Shown here one piece after another: positions 60,385 to 64,000 of a stretch of DNA of 64,000 nucleotides. The DNA lies in NCBI GenBank assembly GCA_903813345.2, contig CAIIXF020000001.1:31301915-31365914 (forward strand). Reading direction: 5' to 3'. Under the pieces are notes generated by a model that saw only the letters and a list, made by a program, of their open reading frames with translations, had not been told where the DNA came from and did not search any database. A program made the position numbers and the translations under genes. How positions within the stretch are numbered: the stretch's first letter is position 1; each line of letters begins with the position of its first letter. This DNA comes from Owenia fusiformis. Lineage: Eukaryota > Annelida > Polychaeta > Sabellida > Oweniidae.

Positions 60385-60681
60385 CACAAAAGTGCATACT
60401 TTATTCCAGGAAAACTAAAGATTTTTACATTAATGTATTATTTACCATTTGGTTACCATTCTTATTATTTGGGAGAATCTAAACATTTTCCACTCATTTT
60501 TGCACTTTGAATCATTAATAACTTCAACAATTTATAACATATTGTGAATCTTTTGGGAGATATTGTATTTGATATTGTAAGGAATAAATTGGTAGGTCAA
60601 TTATACATGTTGCTTGTAATTTTGTCACTCCTTATAGATCAGATTCTGCCTTTAAATCTGGGTACAGATTTATGGTTTCAG

Positions 60682-60836
60682 ATTCTAAAATCCAAATTTC
60701 TAAACACATAGATTATCAGAATGCTGATTTGTTATTTAAAGGTAAGCTGAATGTAAAAGCAGGTATACAACAGGTTATCATAGGCCTACCTAACGCAAAT
60801 GATTTAAAGGATGGCATTATTGAATGGGAAAAAGTG
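60682..60836 (+). CDS. vWA protein exon 7: end of second vWA domain
   Basis: It encodes DSKIQISKHIDYQNADLLFK, then GKLNVKAGIQQVIIGLPNAN and DLKDGIIEWEKV (residues 383-434). KAGIQQVIIGLPN is the strand 5 of a vWA domain (the usual A-x-G-I-x-V-x-V-I-G pattern). The acceptor after GGTTTCAG is chosen because it alone restores phase 1. A better-looking acceptor at 60638 would hit a stop. The donor is GTG|GTATGT, phase 0. Confidence 0.7.
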
Positions 60837-61013
60837 GTATGTCTCTATTTTGGTTTTTACCTTTCGTTTTTACTCATAGATTTGTTTGTTAAACACAATT
60901 TCCAAAGTGGCACCATTTGCGATTGCCGATAATGAAACAAAATCAAATAATTTTGTATGAATGAAATGGCAAGCCAATAACATAAAATATGACATAAGAT
61001 TCTGTAATTTCAG

Positions 61014-61126
61014 CAACCTAACCCTAACCTGATTTTCAATCTGCAAACAGAAGATTATACACCTGAAAGTTTTAAGAAACTTTTGACTATCACATCAGAG
61101 ATTTCAGCAACTGCATGTTCTGCGAC
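61014..61126 (+). CDS. vWA protein exon 8
   Basis: It encodes QPNPNLIFNLQTEDYTPESF, then KKLLTITSEISATACSA plus two bases (residues 435-471). It forms the C-terminal helix of the second vWA domain and the start of the following segment. It has 113 nt, phase 0 in and 2 out; acceptor TAATTTCAG, donor GAC|GTAAGT. The protein continues or terminates in an exon not securely identified. Confidence 0.8.
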
Positions 61127-63859
61127 GTAAGTATATTCATAATATAAAGTTTGCGGATTGGATGACGCAATATCATCAATAGGCTAAATGATAGAAGACT
61201 CATTTGATTGTTGATCAGTGACGTATTTCCGTACAATCTATGTATTCAAAGCCGAACCTTTTATTATGGTTTAATTGTATGCTGGCTATGTTGCTCATAG
61301 CATGACAAAAATAGCCCCGATATAGTGAATGACAGTCTCTATCAATGAAATAAAAACAATACCTTTTGATTTTTAGGAAGAATGAGTTAGTGGTTGGATA
61401 GCACTTACATGAAATCACTTGACAGATCATTGGAACAAAGACATGAAAGACTGAAAAAACTGTTAAAATTCTAATATTAAATAAACAATTTCTTGCTTGA
61501 AAATGATTATGCAAAGCATTGTTGTTGTTACTCCAAGAAATTGAATTCTTCCACAAAATATATGTTCTCCACTCAGAAAACATTTGTTAGGGGTCAGAAC
61601 AATATTTTGATAACAATGGATTGGCCTTGTGAGATGTTTACAATGTTTACATGTGAACCACATATTTTTAATATGAAACTTATACCTGAGGTTTAAAAAT
61701 GAGGTACATATATTTTTTTTTATAAAATGTTCATGATATAATTATGTTTCAAAAATACATGTGTAGCAAAAAGGAGGGGTCACTGACTTCATTATTTGCT
61801 TGAATCTAGAAAGCATTTTCATTCCATTCCCATGTTGGGATATAGGAGAGTAAGGGTTTAAAAGGTAAATTATATATCCAAACTGTACTTTTCATTTTAC
61901 ACATTGAATACCTTACTGTATTGTTAATGTAAGGGTACGTGTACATGAAAAAAATGTCACCACCGCTATTTGTTACAGACACCACTGTCGGACAACATCT
62001 CCAAAAAAGTTGGAAACTATCAACATTTAAAATTATGTTACCACTTTTAGAAGTGACATAAAGAATCCTAGGGAATGACTGCTTTCCAAAAAATATGTTT
62101 TACATTTCTTATCTAATCTTTTGTTAAACTTTTATGCCCAAGTGTGACAAACATGTATCAAAAATGTCAGTATATGGTGTAATTCATTGAATCTTTTCAA
62201 ACTACATGTATATTCATGCAAACTAAAAATGATTTAGAACAGTATGATATCTCGAAATATGACCTAAAGCTTTTAACATTCATGAAATCAGTTCTCCTTT
62301 GCTAATGTATGGATACATTGTTTGCCAATATATAACTACCTTAAGGCATTTATTTTTTGTTATATATCAATAATACAGTACTTTTGATTTAAAACACAAT
62401 TGCAACCTTAAACATAGCAATTGTCCAGGTCAGCTTGATATACTGTAGTTTCATTGAGTACTCTGTTGCCAAGCAACAACATCATCATTCAATGGGAGAA
62501 AAATGACATTTGATTCCTGGAGACTGCATATTCATTGACATTAACCAATTACACGCTAAACTACAAACCCGGGCTGTTTCTATTTCACTTCAATATTTGC
62601 ATAGAAAGTCAATTCAAAAGTGATTACAGTAATATTAATGTTCCCTTGGTGGAGTTATCCAGAGGTGGCATCCAATACTTGACAACTTGACACTCAAGGA
62701 GCTATGTACATGACCCAAAAGATTGCAAACACTACCACAGACCATGGCATCTAACATTTAGTTAATATTCATTCACTTTGGTGTCTGAAAATGAAAGTTT
62801 GGAATTTGTTTAGAGGAATTTCCTGAATTGTTAAAGACTGAGAGCGGGTATAAAAGGCAGATGGAACAGCCCACAAAAGCCAAATATGGCAGTTTAAAGG
62901 TCCAGTTCAAACAAAATGAGAAAATTTTCAAACTTTCTGCTGTAACAAGATTGTTATGATGAGTTACAAGCTCTTTTTTGTTACAGTGGTTCTGGTTCAT
63001 GAATCTATAATGACTATAAATTTCAAATCAAATTCTGAAAATGTTGTTTAGTTTTTGTGAAATAAGACAATTTCTTTTTGTAAATATGCTCATTAGCATA
63101 ACTGACAGTTTAAATTTTAGCCAATGGGCATCTCTTATCCGTTTAGAAGTAAACAAACATAGCATAAGGCTGTATCTCACTTGTAGCAGACCATGTGTTT
63201 CTGTTTATGCTGGACATTTAAACTGGCCACATTAGCACTGATTGGCTGAGCTGTGACAGCTTGATTAATAGCTTCACCCGGGTCCAAATCTCTGGGCCTT
63301 TAAAGTCCCCATGTAAAGTTTGAAAATATTTTTTTATCATTCATTTACTATTTGTCATGACTTTAAAAGTTATTTTAGAGATTTTTGAAAAAATTTGAAA
63401 AAGGTTATGAGCATTCATTTCTCAAATATTCAAATTTCCCGCCATTTTTCAAAAAAGTTGAAGTTTTTTATTCATCAAATATTTCTTCATACATTTCAAA
63501 AAAGATTATCTTTTTAACACCAATGCAAAGATTGAACAAAGGACACACTATTTCAATAATAAAATGCCATATTTATGGGCCACATCAATGTTTTAGCATA
63601 TCAAAAATATTTTGATATATATTTTGAATATTACATTAGTGATGTCATTATGACTCACTCAGGTGGCAAAAAACTTCTATAATAAACCAATGTTGATTGT
63701 CTAACCAGGTTAAAAGGAAGAATATATTATGTTTTAGATATCATTGTACCATTGGTTTCTAGAACTAAAATTTTGAAATGCATTTTTCTCTGAACCATTT
63801 TCATGCACTGATAAGTTCATTTCTCGCTTATTTATGAACTGATTTTCTTATTTTTTCAG
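61127..63859 (+). other. Presumed vWA intron 8 or downstream region
   Basis: No convincing exon is seen. A TTAA-flanked MITE lies at 62898-63299. Several 60-120 codon frames here lack splice or domain support. Confidence 0.45.
62898..63299. mobile_element. 402-bp MITE with TTAA target duplication
   Basis: The ends AGGTCCAG and (reverse complement of right) AGGCCCAG are flanked by TTAA at 62894-62897 and 63300-63303, as expected for piggyBac or Kolobok-type elements. The inverted ends are short and there is no coding capacity. Confidence 0.6.
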
Positions 63860-63891
63860 CAAAAACATGCGACGATGAATGCTATGCATTG
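63860..63891 (+). CDS. Possible further vWA exon, Cys-rich
   Basis: A strong acceptor (TTATTTTTTCAG) precedes 32 nt that in one frame encode KTCDDECYAL before a GTATGA donor. That frame needs a phase-1 upstream exon, whereas exon 8 ends in phase 2. Joined directly to exon 8 the sequence would read TKNMRR and stop. Either an exon is missing between them, or this is the protein's end, or it belongs to nothing. Confidence 0.35.
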
Positions 63892-64000
63892 GTATGAATC
63901 GTGGCTATTACTAAAAGATATGTGTGACCTCTAAAAGTTAGTTTAAAATAAATACACGATTTTTTCAACAAAAAGTCCTTCAAAAACCCCTTTTGAAATT

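Larger units (their letters stand above)
57717..60681 (+). other. vWA intron 6: repeats, hAT-like remnant and CGGA element
   Basis: This 3-kb intron holds a possible hAT remnant (about 58473-59195), the 12-bp-TIR element at 59317-60384 and sequence shared with intron 5. An unrecognised small exon cannot be excluded because exon 7 uses an acceptor of only moderate strength. Confidence 0.5.

Noticed and set aside
60102-60387. Antisense frames of 64-92 codons rich in Arg-Pro-Ser-Val
   Set aside because: They are translations of the GGAC microsatellite inside a mobile element, in more than one frame at once, and have no splice or domain support.
60638-60681. Stronger-looking acceptor for vWA exon 7
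   Set aside because: With the phase left by exon 6 it runs into TAG; the acceptor at 60682 restores the frame exactly.
61215-61583. 122-codon antisense frame
   Set aside because: Lies in presumed intron, composition looks random (Cys/Phe/His/Ile from AT-rich sequence), no homology recognised.
1-64000. CRISPR arrays, tRNA or rRNA genes, bacterial operons
   Set aside because: Looked for and not seen; the direct repeats present are minisatellites or transposon cores without spacer structure.

Overview
This is an intron-rich, AT-rich animal nuclear genome segment. No prokaryotic gene organisation, rRNA, tRNA or CRISPR array is visible. A lophotrochozoan, most likely a mollusc, is my inference. 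It rests on a 160-bp core-repeat element with a CGGA microsatellite that resembles the bivalve pearl/Helentron-type non-autonomous elements, on an invertebrate-type PTBP gene and on a secreted vWA protein. The species cannot be named from the sequence alone.

Minus strand, about 47.9 kb down to the left edge: one large gene for a polypyrimidine tract-binding protein (PTBP1/2/3 family). Seventeen coding exons with consistent splice phases can be read, plus alternative first exons. They encode the N-terminal NLS-type segment, RRM1, RRM2, a Gly/Met/Pro-rich linker, RRM3 and the first half of RRM4. The last coding exon(s) lie beyond base 1. Two features stand out. There is a tandem duplicated 135-nt exon pair (23193-23327 and 23700-23834) encoding alternative versions of the start of RRM2. 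There is also a cluster of candidate alternative first exons (47111, 41667 and 41022, possibly 47846), all ending in phase 0 so that they can splice to the shared RGSDELL exon or to a 27-nt microexon.

Plus strand, 53.07 kb to the right edge: a secreted protein with two von Willebrand factor A domains. The first has a degenerate MIDAS and the second a complete DxSxS. Eight coding exons give 471 codons. The 3' end is unresolved and may lie outside the window.

The introns and intergene region hold many mobile elements. They include a 5'-truncated non-LTR retrotransposon with an intact 460-codon reverse transcriptase frame (about 36.70-38.40 kb) and a 3.9-kb nested palindrome (2985-6872). Three elements begin with CAC and are flanked by perfect 5-bp target duplications (11191-11556, 29714-32197, and 30722-31236 nested in the second); the large one carries a C2H2 zinc-finger exon. 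Three elements of a different kind share one layout, with perfect 12-bp terminal inverted repeats and a CGGA-type microsatellite 37-45 bp before the right end (49300-51532, 50262-51003, 59317-60384). TA- and TTAA-flanked MITEs are also present.

If the two genes interact, the sequence does not show it: one is a nuclear/cytoplasmic splicing regulator and the other an extracellular protein. They are divergently transcribed, separated by about 5-6 kb that is largely repeat.
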